Source of the DNA: Synechococcus sp. CBW1002
GTDB lineage: Bacteria; Cyanobacteriota; Cyanobacteriia; PCC-6307; Cyanobiaceae
Length of the DNA: 64,000 bases
Direction of reading: 5' to 3'
NCBI RefSeq assembly: GCF_015840915.1
Contig: NZ_CP060398.1
Coordinates: 806,001 to 870,000 of the forward strand
Shown here: positions 30,813 to 40,316 of the stretch, piece by piece
Numbering within the stretch: position 1 is the stretch's first letter
Layout of the letters: each line of letters opens with the position of its first letter
Notes under the pieces: generated by a model
Database searches by the model: none
What the model was told of the DNA's origin: nothing
What the model saw: the letters and a program-made list of their open reading frames with translations, nothing else
Made by a program: the position numbers and the translations under genes

Positions 30813-32417
30813 TCATGGGCGCAGCATCGGCACGGTGACCCGGCGTGATAAAGCGATCAGAACCGTGACCAGAACCAGCATCAGCAGGATCAGCCAGCCC
30901 ATCCCATGCAGCACACTCATGATCGCCTCAATCGTGGGAGTGGCATTCCTGCCGATGACTGTCATCAGCAGCTGCCTGGAGATGCCGTACTGGCCCTCCA
31001 GCACCTCACGACCATGGCCGCTGGCCACAAGTCGGGAGATGGTTTGGATCACCGCGTCAGATAAGGGCAGGGTCTTGAGCTGCTGCTCAAGCGTGCTGCG
31101 GAAGGTGCCGAGCAGCACATTCACCGCCAGAGCTGAACCCAACGACCAGGCAGAGGTGGCCAGAACGTGACGCACCGCTTCCAGATTGGCCAGCAATGGC
31201 TTATCGGTCATGGCTGTGATCGTGGAGGCGAGCCCCACCCTCACGAACGTGAGAAAGAACGAGAAGGATGCCGTCGCTGAGGCAATCACCAGGATGGGCA
31301 CCTGGGATGGAGCCATCACGAAGGTGATCGGCAAGATCAGACAGCCCAGCAGGCCCAGTCCAACGCTCCTGGCCATGCCGATCCGGGAACTGACAGCAGC
31401 GAACACAAAGGAGCTGGCAATTCCCGCCAGGCTGGCCAGGGTCATCCAGGCTGAGATACTGGCGAGATCAAGCTGATAGCGAATCGCCAGAAAGCGATCG
31501 GCGCAGTATCGGTAGTCAATTGAGAATAGTGCCGCCAGAGCCAGAAGCAGCAGACCAATTCTTGGGTTGATCAGAAATCTGAATCCGCCGGCGATCGAGC
31601 CTGATCGCCGCAGGGACATGGCCGTGAGCATCATCAGGGCGATGATCAGAGCCATGCCGGCAGGCACCCAGGTCGGCTGGAACGCGTGGATGATCGGCAG
31701 CGTGCTGATCAGGGACGCGCAGCCTCCTGCAGCCAGCAGGACGATCCAGTCACTGGCCTGGACCTGGGCGTGCTGGGCAGCCGCTTCGCGTCTGTCGGGG
31801 CGGACGAAAACCTGCAGCAGCAGCAGCGTCAGCAGGAACAGACCTCCCCACAGCCCGCCGATCACGACAGCACTGTTCTCGGTCCGCACCAGGATCCAGC
31901 TGTTGAGGATCGGCGAGGCCACAAAGGCCAGGCTGTTGGCCAGCGTGTTGGCCGCGACGAGCACAGAAATCTGCTGCGCATCAGCGGCGCCACCGCAGAG
32001 CATGGCGAAAGAAGAAACCCGCACGCAGCCGTCGGCACAGCCCATCAGAACCAGCCCGATGGCGAGCGTGACCAGGCCCGCATGGCCTGCCAGCAGCAAG
32101 CAGCCTGCAATCCAGAGGGCAAGGCCGGCAGCCAGGCAGCGTTTCGCGCCAAGCAAGCGGCAGAGCGTGCTGGCACAGAAGACGATCAGCAGGCCGCTGG
32201 CGATCGCTGTGCAACGCAGCAGGTTGACCTGAGCTGTGGTGATGCCGAGCTGCGGCTGCAGATCCAGCAGCACAAACAAGATGCCGATCACGGAAAAGGT
32301 GCTGACCAGCGTGGCCAGCAGGCTGACGCCGATCGGCGCCAGTTCTCCCGGGGGCAGCCATGGGTGGAGAGGTCCCGGCCGCTTGGCCATCGACAGGCTC
32401 GTGTCTGCGCCGATCAT
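30813..32417 (-). CDS. MFS transporter, 14-helix type
   Basis: A 534-residue membrane protein with about 14 hydrophobic segments, resembling DHA2-type drug/proton antiporters. Segments such as IGVSLLATLVSTFSVIGILF, LTLAIGLVLMGCADGCVRVS and PILVIASATASFSFFLTFVR alternate with short loops. A soluble helix-rich region near 420-480 precedes the last pair of helices. The substrate is not predictable. MAKRPGPLHPW (32390) is an alternative start. It faces the broken aspS leader. Confidence 0.8.
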   Translation of the reverse strand: MIGADTSLSMAKRPGPLHPWLPPGELAPIGVSLLATLVSTFSVIGILFVLLDLQPQLGITTAQVNLLRCTAIASGLLIVFCASTLCRLLGAKRCLAAGLALWIAGCLLLAGHAGLVTLAIGLVLMGCADGCVRVSSFAMLCGGAADAQQISVLVAANTLANSLAFVASPILNSWILVRTENSAVVIGGLWGGLFLLTLLLLQVFVRPDRREAAAQHAQVQASDWIVLLAAGGCASLISTLPIIHAFQPTWVPAGMALIIALMMLTAMSLRRSGSIAGGFRFLINPRIGLLLLALAALFSIDYRYCADRFLAIRYQLDLASISAWMTLASLAGIASSFVFAAVSSRIGMARSVGLGLLGCLILPITFVMAPSQVPILVIASATASFSFFLTFVRVGLASTITAMTDKPLLANLEAVRHVLATSAWSLGSALAVNVLLGTFRSTLEQQLKTLPLSDAVIQTISRLVASGHGREVLEGQYGISRQLLMTVIGRNATPTIEAIMSVLHGMGWLILLMLVLVTVLIALSRRVTVPMLRP

Positions 32418-32569
32418 CCCAGCCGTTTTCCGGGATCGTCTGGAACCAGCACCACCGTCACTGATGGTGAGCCACGAGCTGATGCAGCGGCCTGATGTCC
32501 CGGCCTGATGCCCTGGTCAGCGGAGACCAGGCCCCATGGGAAAATCCGCGATTCCCCAGCAACTTCACC
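32418..32569 (+). promoter_or_regulatory. Leader of the broken aspS copy 1
   Basis: The last 40 bp (CCATGGGAAAATCCGCGATTCCCC) are almost the same as the sequence before the intact aspS copy 2 (51578-51611). The two aspS 5' ends are therefore homologous beyond the coding region and share control elements. No -10/-35 pair is assigned with confidence. Confidence 0.45.
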
Positions 32570-32629
32570 ATGCGCAGCCACGGGTGCGGCGACCTGCGTG
32601 CCGACCACGCCGGCCAGGACGTGCAGCTC
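32570..32629 (+). pseudogene. aspS: First 20 codons of aspS copy 1, cut off by the IS256 nest
   Basis: [20 protein letters not shown] matches the amino end of aspS copy 2 ([20 protein letters not shown]). The match stops after the CAGCTC at 32624-32629. About 15 unrelated bases follow, then the terminal repeat of the IS256-type element. The rest of the gene resumes at about 37353. Confidence 0.85.
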
Positions 32630-33902
32630 AGCAGCGTCCCGTGGAGTGGTGTAACTCAGGAGGAGCAGTCCCGGCGTAGCCGGGACTGACGGCTCGCCTC
32701 CCTCAGTTCTCTGTTATGGCAATGGGTGGGCCGGTCTGTGACCCTGTTCGGAGCACTACCACCAAACCGAACACAGACCATGACCCTTTCCCATAGTGGC
32801 GCCTCCGAGCTGAGACAGCTCATGGAGGGCACCACCGCTGGCGCGTTGATCCCGGAGATCGTGCGTCGGGGCTTTCAGGACCTGCTGGAGGCCGAGGTTT
32901 CCGCGCTCACCGGAGCCCAACTCCACGAGCGTTGCCCCGATCAGCGCTCTACGCACCGCAACGGCTACCGCAGGCGACTGCTCACCACCCAGGTGGGCGA
33001 CCTGACCCTGGCCATCCCAAAGCTGAGGCAGGGCAGCTTCTTGCCCGACTGGCTGGCGCCCCGACGGCGGATCGACAAGGCCCTCTACGCCGTGGTGATG
33101 GAGGCCTACACCGGCGGCATCTCCACCCGCAAAGTCGACGCCCTGGTGGAGGCTCTGGGCGGCGACTTTGCGGCATCTCCAAATCGGAAGTGAGTCGCAT
33201 CTGCCAGGGCCTTGATGAGCAGGTCAAAGCCTTTCTGGGCCGGCCACTGGAGCATGCCAGCTTCCCCTACGTCTACCTCGACGCGACCTACCTTCACGGC
33301 CGTCTGGGCCGCAACATGCAGGTGGTCTCCCGGGCGGTGGTGGTGGCGATCGGGATCAATGCCCTCGGCTACCGCGAGGTACTGGGAATCGCCGTGGGCG
33401 ACAGCGAAGCCGAGGGCTTCTGGCGCCAGTTCCTGGGCTCACTCAAAGAGCGTGGCCTGACTGGCACGCGGCTGGTGATTTCGGATGCCCACCTGGGGCT
33501 GACAGCCGCGATCAAGCGCATGTTCCAGGGCAGCAGCTGGCAGCGGTGCCGAGTGCACTTCCTGCGCAACCTCCTGAGTCATGTCCCAAAGGTTGGCCAG
33601 GACATGGTGGCGGCGGCGATGAAAGCGGTGTTCGTGATCCAGAAGCCTGAGCAGGTCAGAGCCCACTGGCAGCAGGTCACCGAGATGCTGCGCAAGCAGT
33701 TCCCCGGCGCCGTGCCCGTGATGGAAGACGCCCGGGACGACGTGCTGGCCTTCCTGCACTTCCCCCAGGAGCACTGGCGCAAGATCTGGAGCACCAACCC
33801 GCTCGAGCGCCTCAACAAGGAGTGAGGTGGTCTGGCTTTTCTGGACAGGCCCCATCGTTAACCTCTGAGGCGGGGTACCGCCCCTGAAAGGGGCTCCCAC
33901 CG

Positions 33903-34190
33903 ATGAGCAAGCGCCGCGCCCACAGCCCCGAGTTCAAGGCCAGGGTCGCCATGGAGGCGATCAGTGGCCGCAAGACGATCCAGGAGATCGCCGCCGACCA
34001 CGCCATCCACCCGATCCAGGTGAGCCAGTGGAAGCGGCAGCTCCTGGACGGTGCCAGCGAGCTCTTCACCCGAGGCAAGAAGACCAAGGACAAGGAGGAG
34101 GGGCAGGCCAAGGAGGCGGAGCTGTTCCAGCAGATCGGACGGCTGCAGATGGAGCTGGAGTGGCTCAAAAAAAAGTCTCAACTGCTCTGA
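33903..34190 (+). CDS. IS-A OrfA (copy 3)
   Basis: The same 95-residue helix-turn-helix protein, with one substitution near the start (RAHSPEF instead of RTHSPEF) shared with copy 4. Copies 3 and 4 are therefore closer to each other than to copies 1 and 2. The A8 run at its end is conserved. Confidence 0.75.
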   Translation: MSKRRAHSPEFKARVAMEAISGRKTIQEIAADHAIHPIQVSQWKRQLLDGASELFTRGKKTKDKEEGQAKEAELFQQIGRLQMELEWLKKKSQLL

Positions 34191-34955
34191 TGCCCGTGAA
34201 CTGCGCAAGCTGGTCGATCACGACCACCCCGAGCTCAGCATCAGCAGGCAGTGTGCGCTGCTGGGGCTGCCTCGATCCACGCTGTACTACCGGCCGACAC
34301 CGGTCCGTGTATCGACGCTGCGGATCATGGCCAGGATCGATGCTCTCTACCTGGAGGATCCCTGCAGCGGCAGCCGCCGGATGGTGGACTATCTGGCCCA
34401 AGATGGTATCCCGATCAGCCGAGATCGAGTGCGAAACCTCATGCGGCGCATGGGATTACGGGCGATCTACCAGAAGCCCCGGACGACGGTTCCAGGTGAT
34501 CCGTCCGTGCGGTTCCCCTGCCTGGTGGACCTCACGCAGGTCACGTCGGTGGATCAGGTCTGGGCGACCGACATCACCTACATCCCTCTGCAGAAAGGGT
34601 TCCTCTATCTGGTGGCGATCATGGATCTCCATTCCAGGCATGTGCTCAGCTGGAGGCTCTCCAACAGCCTTGACACGAAGTTCTGTCTGGAGGCCCTGGA
34701 GATGGCCTTGGGAGGCGGCCGTAGGCCAGAGATCGGCGCCTATCAGCAAAGATGTCCGCTCAGGGTACTGATCTGAGTACCTCAGAAAGCCTACTCCGGA
34801 TGGAGGATCATGGGCTTCGAGATCGGATGTTGATCGTCATCGCGCGTTGATCAGGAGCGCAGGCTTGAGCGGCCGGCCCCCGGTCGGAGGCTGAGGCCGG
34901 CCCGCCTCTTGCGGGCGGTCCAACCACAACCCCCTGGGGCCTGGGTTTCTGATCT

Positions 34956-36014
34956 TCAAGCAGCGACAGTGTCCTGCGGTCTGGGATGGTTGACCCGCAC
35001 GACTGTTGGCTGAGCCCAATCGCGAGGTGGCCTGGCCCAGCGGCGTGGATGTTGCGCACGCGCCTGCTCATAGGTCTGCTGACGGACTCTGCAGATCGCG
35101 TCAGCTTCTCCGTAGTGACGTTGATTGGGCGTCACATACTTGATGCCGCTGTGACGATGCTCAGCGTTGTACCAGTCAACAAAACCATCGACCCAGGCAC
35201 GCACTGAGAGAAGATCCCGGAAACGACGCACTGGATAGCTCTGGTGATATTTCATGGTTCGGAACCATGACTCAACGTAGGCGTTGTCATTGCTCACCCG
35301 CGGCCGCGAGAATGACAGGGAGATGCCGAGCTCGGCCAGCTTGGCGGCCAAGGTGTAGGAGCGCATGGGTGCTCCGTTATCGGCGTGCAGGATCGTGGTC
35401 GACCCCGAGCTGATCCCTTCATCACGGCAGACACGATCAAAGAAGTGCTTGGCCAGTTCGCCGCATTCACGATCGTGCACCTCAACGCCAAGGATGCGCC
35501 GGCTCCACACATCCATCACCATATAAAGGTAGTAGAATTGACCCTTCACAGGCCCCGGCAACAGGGTGATATCCCAGGCCAGCACTTGATGGATGCCCGT
35601 TGCCTCCAGCACGGGTGGCTCTCTTGGCTCCCGCGGTGGGCGGCTCCTGCCGCGATGATTTAACAGGCCTTCCTGGCGCATGATGCGGTAAATCGTTGAC
35701 TCCGATCCCACGTAGACTCCCTCCTCGGCAAGGATCGCCACGATCTGACCAGGCGTGAGATCGGCAAAGCGTGGATCGTTGACAGTGGACAACACCTGTT
35801 GGCGCTCCTCCTCGCTGAAACGATGCATGACATGCCTGGACGCTCCCTTGCGTTGATCGCAGCTGAATCCCTGGGTCCGAATCATCAAGCCCCATCGCCT
35901 CAGCGTGCGTGTCGCCAGGCCGAAAAGATCAGCAATGGCCTTGGCCGAAAGGCCACGACTGATGCCTTCCTGTAGAAGCGCGACGATCGCACCGCGATCG
36001 CCAGACGGAATCAA
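34956..36014 (-). CDS. IS-B OrfB, DDE transposase (copy 4)
   Basis: A complete catalytic subunit, essentially the same as copies 2 and 3, with all three acidic residues. Only silent changes are seen (for example near 35487). TTG start overlapping the OrfA stop, or frameshift product. Confidence 0.85.
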   Translation of the reverse strand: MIPSGDRGAIVALLQEGISRGLSAKAIADLFGLATRTLRRWGLMIRTQGFSCDQRKGASRHVMHRFSEEERQQVLSTVNDPRFADLTPGQIVAILAEEGVYVGSESTIYRIMRQEGLLNHRGRSRPPREPREPPVLEATGIHQVLAWDITLLPGPVKGQFYYLYMVMDVWSRRILGVEVHDRECGELAKHFFDRVCRDEGISSGSTTILHADNGAPMRSYTLAAKLAELGISLSFSRPRVSNDNAYVESWFRTMKYHQSYPVRRFRDLLSVRAWVDGFVDWYNAEHRHSGIKYVTPNQRHYGEADAICRVRQQTYEQARAQHPRRWARPPRDWAQPTVVRVNHPRPQDTVAA

Positions 36015-36520
36015 GGATCCTCGTCCGGTTGAAAGATCTGGTTGAACTTTTTTGAGAGCATCAACAACGTCGCCGCTTCTGTCAGTGCTTTTTCTTTCTT
36101 CTGCAATTCACGCTCCAGCTGGCGATTCCGCCGGACCAGTTCCTGATTCTTGCGTTGCAGTTCCCGCTGATCAGCCATGCTCGGCGCGCTGGGGCCATTG
36201 GCATCCTCGGCGGCCTGGCGCCAACGGGCAACCTGCTTGGGGTACAGCCCCCGCTCCCTGCAGAACGACCCGAGCTCGCTTCCGTTCAGTCCTGCGGCCT
36301 GGATCACGGCTGCCAGCTTGTCGGCAGCGCTCCACTGCTCCGGCGGCCGGTTCGTGGCAGGCACCAGCTGGCCCTGCTTCTGCCACTGGCTCCGCCAGTT
36401 GTAGATGGTCTGCGCCGTGATCCCGGTGTCGCGGGCGATCTCAGCCACGCTCTCAAGGTTCGGAGGGCTCATCCGCAGGCGGACGGCTTGCCGCAGAGCG
36501 GCGTCATAGGGCGGTTGCAT
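36011..36520 (-). CDS. IS-B OrfA (copy 4)
   Basis: Same as the other OrfA copies except for ALRQAV instead of ALREAV near the start. It ends in the A6G frameshift signal. Since both genes and both ends are intact, copy 4 is the likeliest autonomous IS-B here. Confidence 0.85.
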   Translation of the reverse strand: MQPPYDAALRQAVRLRMSPPNLESVAEIARDTGITAQTIYNWRSQWQKQGQLVPATNRPPEQWSAADKLAAVIQAAGLNGSELGSFCRERGLYPKQVARWRQAAEDANGPSAPSMADQRELQRKNQELVRRNRQLERELQKKEKALTEAATLLMLSKKFNQIFQPDEDP

Positions 36521-37246
36521 AGTCGTCGGTTGGGCCCCCAGGTGGACGGGTCAAACCGAGCGGACTTCTTTGCTGACACTGGGGGGATCTTCCACTCCGA
36601 TCAAGGCTGTCAGTTCACGTCCGCTGACTTTGTGGCCAGACTCAAAGGGGAGCGGATCCAGATCAGCTGGTCCGGCAGAAAGCGGTGCTACGACAACATC
36701 CTTGTTGAACGGCTGTGGAGGACTGTCAAGTACGAGGAGGTCTACCTACGGGCATACAGCGATGGCTGGGACGCTGAAATCAGCCTGGCCCGCTTCCTGT
36801 GGCGGTATTGCCATGTAAGACCTCACAGTTCCCTTGGAGGCAAAACTCCCCACGCGGTCTACACTGAGGCCGAACCATGTTCCACCCGTCCTGGGTTAAC
36901 GATGTCAGGGGCCGGAACTGTCCAATAAAAGGCACCCACCTCAGAGATCAAACGCCGCACCAACGTGGTCGGCATCTTCCCCAATGACGCCGCGATCGTG
37001 CGGTTGGTGGGCAGTCAGCTGCTGGAGCAGCAGGAGGAATGGCAGCTGGAGCGCCGCCGCTTCTTCTCCGAGGCCACCATGGCCAAAATCCCCGAGCTCG
37101 AGGAAATGTTGAAGCCCACCGATGGTGATCCGGCCAAGCGGGCGGCAGTAGCCATGAGCTGAAACGCACCAACTCCTTCCTCGATCTACACGAATCCCCT
37201 CGATCGCTGAGTTGCACATTCAGCGATCAGGGTTCATAGTGGAACG

Positions 37247-39133
37247 ATGGAGCTGCGCAATCAGCTCCCAAGCAGTCATCCCCTGACTGCTCCTGATCAC
37301 CCTCCTGAAAGGGTCACAGGACCTCCTGAGTTACACCACTCGCAGGGGCGCTACCTGCAGCTCTGCGGCTGGGTGGACCGGCGCCGCGATCACGGCGGCG
37401 TGATCTTCATCGACCTGCGCGACCGCAGCGGCACCGTGCAGATCACGGTGGACCCCGACCTGGGAGCCGATGCCTTCGCGGTGGCCGAGCACCTGCGCAA
37501 CGAAACCGTGATCCAGGTGGCGGGCACCGTGCGCGCCCGGCCCGGTGAATCGCTCAACGAGAAGCTGGCCACGGGCGCGGTGGAGGTGCTGGCCGCCACC
37601 ATCTCGGTGCTCAATTCCGTCAAGGGGAATCTGCCCTTCCCGGTCTCGGTGCACGACGAGGAGAACACCCGCGAGGAGCTGCGGCTGCGCCACCGCTACC
37701 TGGATCTGCGTCGCGAGCGCATGAACGGCAACCTGCGCCTGCGCGCCCAGACCATCCAGGCCGCCCGCCGTTTCCTCGAAGACCAGGGCTTCATCGAGGT
37801 GGAAACGCCGGTGCTGACCCGCTCCACCCCCGAGGGCGCCCGCGACTACCTGGTGCCCTCCCGTGTCTGCGGCGGTGAATGGTTCGCCCTGCCCCAATCG
37901 CCCCAGCTGTTCAAGCAGCTGCTGATGGTGGGCGGCATCGAGCGCTACTACCAAGTGGCCCGCTGCTTCCGCGACGAAGACCTGCGCGCCGATCGCCAGC
38001 CGGAATTCACCCAGCTGGACATGGAAATGAGCTTCATGGACCAGGAGCAGATCCTCGAGCTCAACGAATCCCTGATCGCTTCCATCTGGAAAACCGTGAA
38101 GGGCGTGGAGCTGCCCCGCCCCTTCCCGCGCCTCACCTGGCATGACGCCATGGAGCGCTACGGCACCGACCGCCCCGACACCCGCTACGGCATGGAGCTC
38201 ACCAACGTGAGCGACCTGGTGGCCGACATGGGCTTCAAGGTGTTCAGTGGCGCCGTGGCCGCCGGCGGTTCGGTGAAGTGCATTGCCGTGCCCGGCGGCA
38301 ATGACGCCGTGAGCAACGTGCGGATCAAGCCCGGCGGCGATGTGTTCAGCGAGGCCCAGAAAGCCGGTGCCGGCGGCCTGGCCTTCATCCGCGTGCGCGA
38401 GGGCGGCGAGATCGACACGATCGGCGCCATCAAAGACAACCTCTCCGAGGAGAAGAAAGCCGAGCTGCTGCAGCGCACCGGCGCCGAGCCCGGCACCCTG
38501 ATCCTGTTCGGCGCCGGCGACACCGCCACGGTGAACAAGGCCCTCGATCGGGTGCGCCAATACCTGGCCCGCGAGCTGGGCATGGTGAAGCCCGACAGCG
38601 AGAACGACAGCTGGAACTTCCTCTGGGTGGTGGATTTCCCGATGTTTGAGTTCAACGCCGACGAGAACCGCTACGAGGCGCTGCACCACCCCTTCTGCGC
38701 CCCCAACACAGACGACCTGGGCAACGACCCATCCGCCTGGGCCGACACCCTGCCGGGCGCCCGCGCCCAGGCCTACGACCTGGTGCTCAACGGCCTGGAG
38801 CTGGGCGGCGGCTCCCTGCGCATCCACGATTCCGCCCTGCAGCGCCAGGTGCTCCAAACCGTTGGCCTCCCCCTGGAGGAAGCCAATCAGCAGTTCGGCT
38901 TCCTGATGGAAGCGCTCGACATGGGCGCCCCGCCGCACGGCGGCCTGGCCTTTGGTCTTGATCGCATGGTGATGCTGCTGGCCGGTGAGGAATCCATCCG
39001 CGACACCATCGCCTTCCCCAAGACCCAGCAGGCCCGCTGCCTGATGACCGGCGCCCCCGGCGGTGTGGCCGCCAAGCAGCTCGAGGAGCTGCATGTGGCC
39101 AGCACCTGGGTGGACGAGGACGCCGAGGGATAG
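37247..39133 (+). CDS. aspS: Aspartyl-tRNA synthetase, copy 1, with IS-derived amino end
   Basis: A class II synthetase charging tRNA-Asp (the bacterial type may also charge tRNA-Asn). The anticodon-binding OB fold ([20 protein letters not shown]) and catalytic motifs [40 protein letters not shown] and [20 protein letters not shown] are intact to the stop. The first 20 native residues are missing: they sit at 32570. The open frame instead begins inside the IS256 end and adds about 34 foreign residues before [12 protein letters not shown]. Whether it is expressed or folds is unknown. An intact aspS exists at 51612, so this copy may be dispensable. Confidence 0.8.
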   Translation: MELRNQLPSSHPLTAPDHPPERVTGPPELHHSQGRYLQLCGWVDRRRDHGGVIFIDLRDRSGTVQITVDPDLGADAFAVAEHLRNETVIQVAGTVRARPGESLNEKLATGAVEVLAATISVLNSVKGNLPFPVSVHDEENTREELRLRHRYLDLRRERMNGNLRLRAQTIQAARRFLEDQGFIEVETPVLTRSTPEGARDYLVPSRVCGGEWFALPQSPQLFKQLLMVGGIERYYQVARCFRDEDLRADRQPEFTQLDMEMSFMDQEQILELNESLIASIWKTVKGVELPRPFPRLTWHDAMERYGTDRPDTRYGMELTNVSDLVADMGFKVFSGAVAAGGSVKCIAVPGGNDAVSNVRIKPGGDVFSEAQKAGAGGLAFIRVREGGEIDTIGAIKDNLSEEKKAELLQRTGAEPGTLILFGAGDTATVNKALDRVRQYLARELGMVKPDSENDSWNFLWVVDFPMFEFNADENRYEALHHPFCAPNTDDLGNDPSAWADTLPGARAQAYDLVLNGLELGGGSLRIHDSALQRQVLQTVGLPLEEANQQFGFLMEALDMGAPPHGGLAFGLDRMVMLLAGEESIRDTIAFPKTQQARCLMTGAPGGVAAKQLEELHVASTWVDEDAEG

Positions 39134-39204
39134 CGCGCTGGTCTGGGCGGGAATGTTGAGCTGCTGCAGCGTGCCTCCACATCATCCCGGAGCAAATGGA
39201 CAAG

Positions 39205-39222
39205 GCGGATTTTTCAATCCGC
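39205..39222 (+). terminator. Possible terminator of aspS copy 1
   Basis: GCGGATT-TTTC-AATCCGC forms a 7-bp perfect stem. It stands between aspS copy 1 and the oppositely oriented Cache-domain gene, where both transcripts end. No long T-run follows. Confidence 0.4.
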
Positions 39223-39299
39223 TCTCCGTTCTCGCTCAAGGGGGCTTTGACCCCAAGTCGTCGTCGAAGAAAACACTGAGAAAGGAAAGCCGTTCGTTG

Positions 39300-40316
39300 C
39301 TAAACGGTCCGTGACCCTCTAAGACGCGCCAGTAGGAAACAGACGAAAAGCACCGAAGCATTGCCGATCACAAAGACACCACTCGCGATGCGACGTGCGG
39401 GCGCGAAGGTGATCGACTGGGGCGCCTCAACCATCAACGCCATACGCAACGAAGGGATCCAGCGATAGGCCCCCAGGACGGGCACACCATGGGCATCCAA
39501 ATATGCACCACTGCCGGAGAAACCATCCATCGCACGAAGGATTGCGGTGCTGGACAAGGGGGGGAGCAACCTGTCTTTCCGAGGGATAGAGGGCGCAAGT
39601 CCATTGGAGCGCTCGGCGTGAACTTCGGTGATGGTGCCGAATCCCGTCTGTCCAACCAACGTGACCGAAACGTCGCCCGAGCGAGAATCTTGGCGGACGC
39701 GCCGCATTAAGACGCCTAGATCCAGACCAGCAGCGAGCACTCCCAAACGCCTTTTGGATCGACAGTCAGTGATGCGATCATCAACAGGGCCAGCGCACAA
39801 GGGCAACGCCAGAGTGATGGCAGGCAGGCCAGTCCCTCCATCTGTATATAAGTTGTAGGGCTTGGTTTCCAGCTCATGCGGATGCAAGAGCGTGGTGGTA
39901 TTCGCTAGAGGACGATAATAACCGAGCAGTCCAGGTTGGGTTGAATACACGATAATGCCACCATTGGAAAGCAATGACGTCGACACCCGCAAGGATGAGG
40001 TCGCGCGGAATGCAGCGTCCAAGGTCAACTCAGCCGGCGAGGGCGGCGCGGCACGGGAACGACGTGGGGCCGCCAGCACGTCACGACCGGCCTCAAGGAC
40101 GGTTTTGTCTCCAAGCTGCTGGCGCAGGGAACTCCGCTGATCGATCAGCCAGGCATCCACACGCCTCATCCGATCATCAGCAATAGCATCAAGATGATGC
40201 AACTCAGAACGACCAAGCCGTGCAGCGTAGAACTGATAAACAGTTAACGTTGCAATACCGACAAAGAAACATGCCCCGAGGCCAACACGTAGCAGCGATC
40301 GATCTATTGCCACCAT
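39300..40316 (-). CDS. Orphan Cache-domain membrane protein
   Basis: 338 residues: one helix near residues 8-30 (GLGACFFVGIATLTVYQFYA), then an extracytoplasmic domain of about 270 residues resembling double-Cache sensors (LGYYRPLANTTTLLHPHELE, LGVLAAGLDLGVLMRRVRQ), then a second helix (SGVFVIGNASVLFVCFLL). The protein ends only a few residues after this helix, so no output domain is present. It may be a truncated sensor or may signal through a partner such as the RsbU-type protein at the head of the operon. Its start overlaps the solute-binding gene by 13 bp. Confidence 0.65.
   Translation of the reverse strand: MVAIDRSLLRVGLGACFFVGIATLTVYQFYAARLGRSELHHLDAIADDRMRRVDAWLIDQRSSLRQQLGDKTVLEAGRDVLAAPRRSRAAPPSPAELTLDAAFRATSSLRVSTSLLSNGGIIVYSTQPGLLGYYRPLANTTTLLHPHELETKPYNLYTDGGTGLPAITLALPLCAGPVDDRITDCRSKRRLGVLAAGLDLGVLMRRVRQDSRSGDVSVTLVGQTGFGTITEVHAERSNGLAPSIPRKDRLLPPLSSTAILRAMDGFSGSGAYLDAHGVPVLGAYRWIPSLRMALMVEAPQSITFAPARRIASGVFVIGNASVLFVCFLLARLRGSRTV

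Larger units (their letters stand above)
34735..36585 (-). mobile_element. IS-B copy 4, complete, 1851 bp
   Basis: Both ends are intact (GGCGCCTATCAGCAAAG and CCCCCAGTGTCAGCAAAG) and flanked by a perfect GATC duplication. This is the cleanest IS-B copy in the window and defines element length and 4-bp target duplication. Confidence 0.95.
34168..36928 (+). pseudogene. IS-A OrfB split by IS-B (copy 3)
   Basis: The amino part ends in GGGRRPEI (34734) and the carboxy part resumes with FHSDQGCQFTSADFVARL (36590 on). The two catalytic Asp and the Glu are on different sides of IS-B. The GATC duplication (34731-34734, 36586-36589) shows a clean single insertion, so only IS-B inactivates this gene. 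Confidence 0.9.
33823..36943 (+). mobile_element. IS-A copy 3, interrupted by IS-B copy 4
   Basis: It starts TGAGGTGGTCTGG and ends CACCTCA, with a perfect GAG duplication (33820-33822 and 36944-36946). Removing IS-B and one GATC restores the 1266-bp element. Its own insertion split the IS256 transposase. Confidence 0.9.
32780..37162 (+). pseudogene. IS256/Mutator-type transposase, frameshifted and split
   Basis: A mutator-family transposase. The amino part is 32780-33193 (ELRQLMEGTTAGALIPEIVR, YTGGISTRKVDALVEALGG). A frameshift near 33175 leads into GISKSEVSRICQGLDEQ, and the catalytic part follows with YVYLDATYLHGR and VISDAHLGLTAAIKRM. It is cut after NPLERLNKE by IS-A at 33823 and resumes at 36947 (IKRRTNVVGIFPNDAAIVRL) to the stop at 37162. 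Two independent lesions make it non-functional. Confidence 0.85.
32645..37340 (+). mobile_element. IS256-type element interrupted by IS-A, itself interrupted by IS-B
   Basis: Perfect 19-bp inverted ends: AGTGGTGTAACTCAGGAGG (32645-32663) and its complement (37322-37340). Without the inserted IS-A block and its GAG duplication, about 1572 bp remain. No flanking duplication of 8-9 bp is seen, so the host flanks have changed. It separates the aspS copy 1 start from its body. Confidence 0.85.

Noticed and set aside
37331-39094. Long reverse-strand frame opposite aspS (587 codons), and the similar one at 51486-53402
   Set aside because: Both are shadow frames caused by high GC at third positions. 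They mirror each other because both genes are aspS, and contain no motifs.
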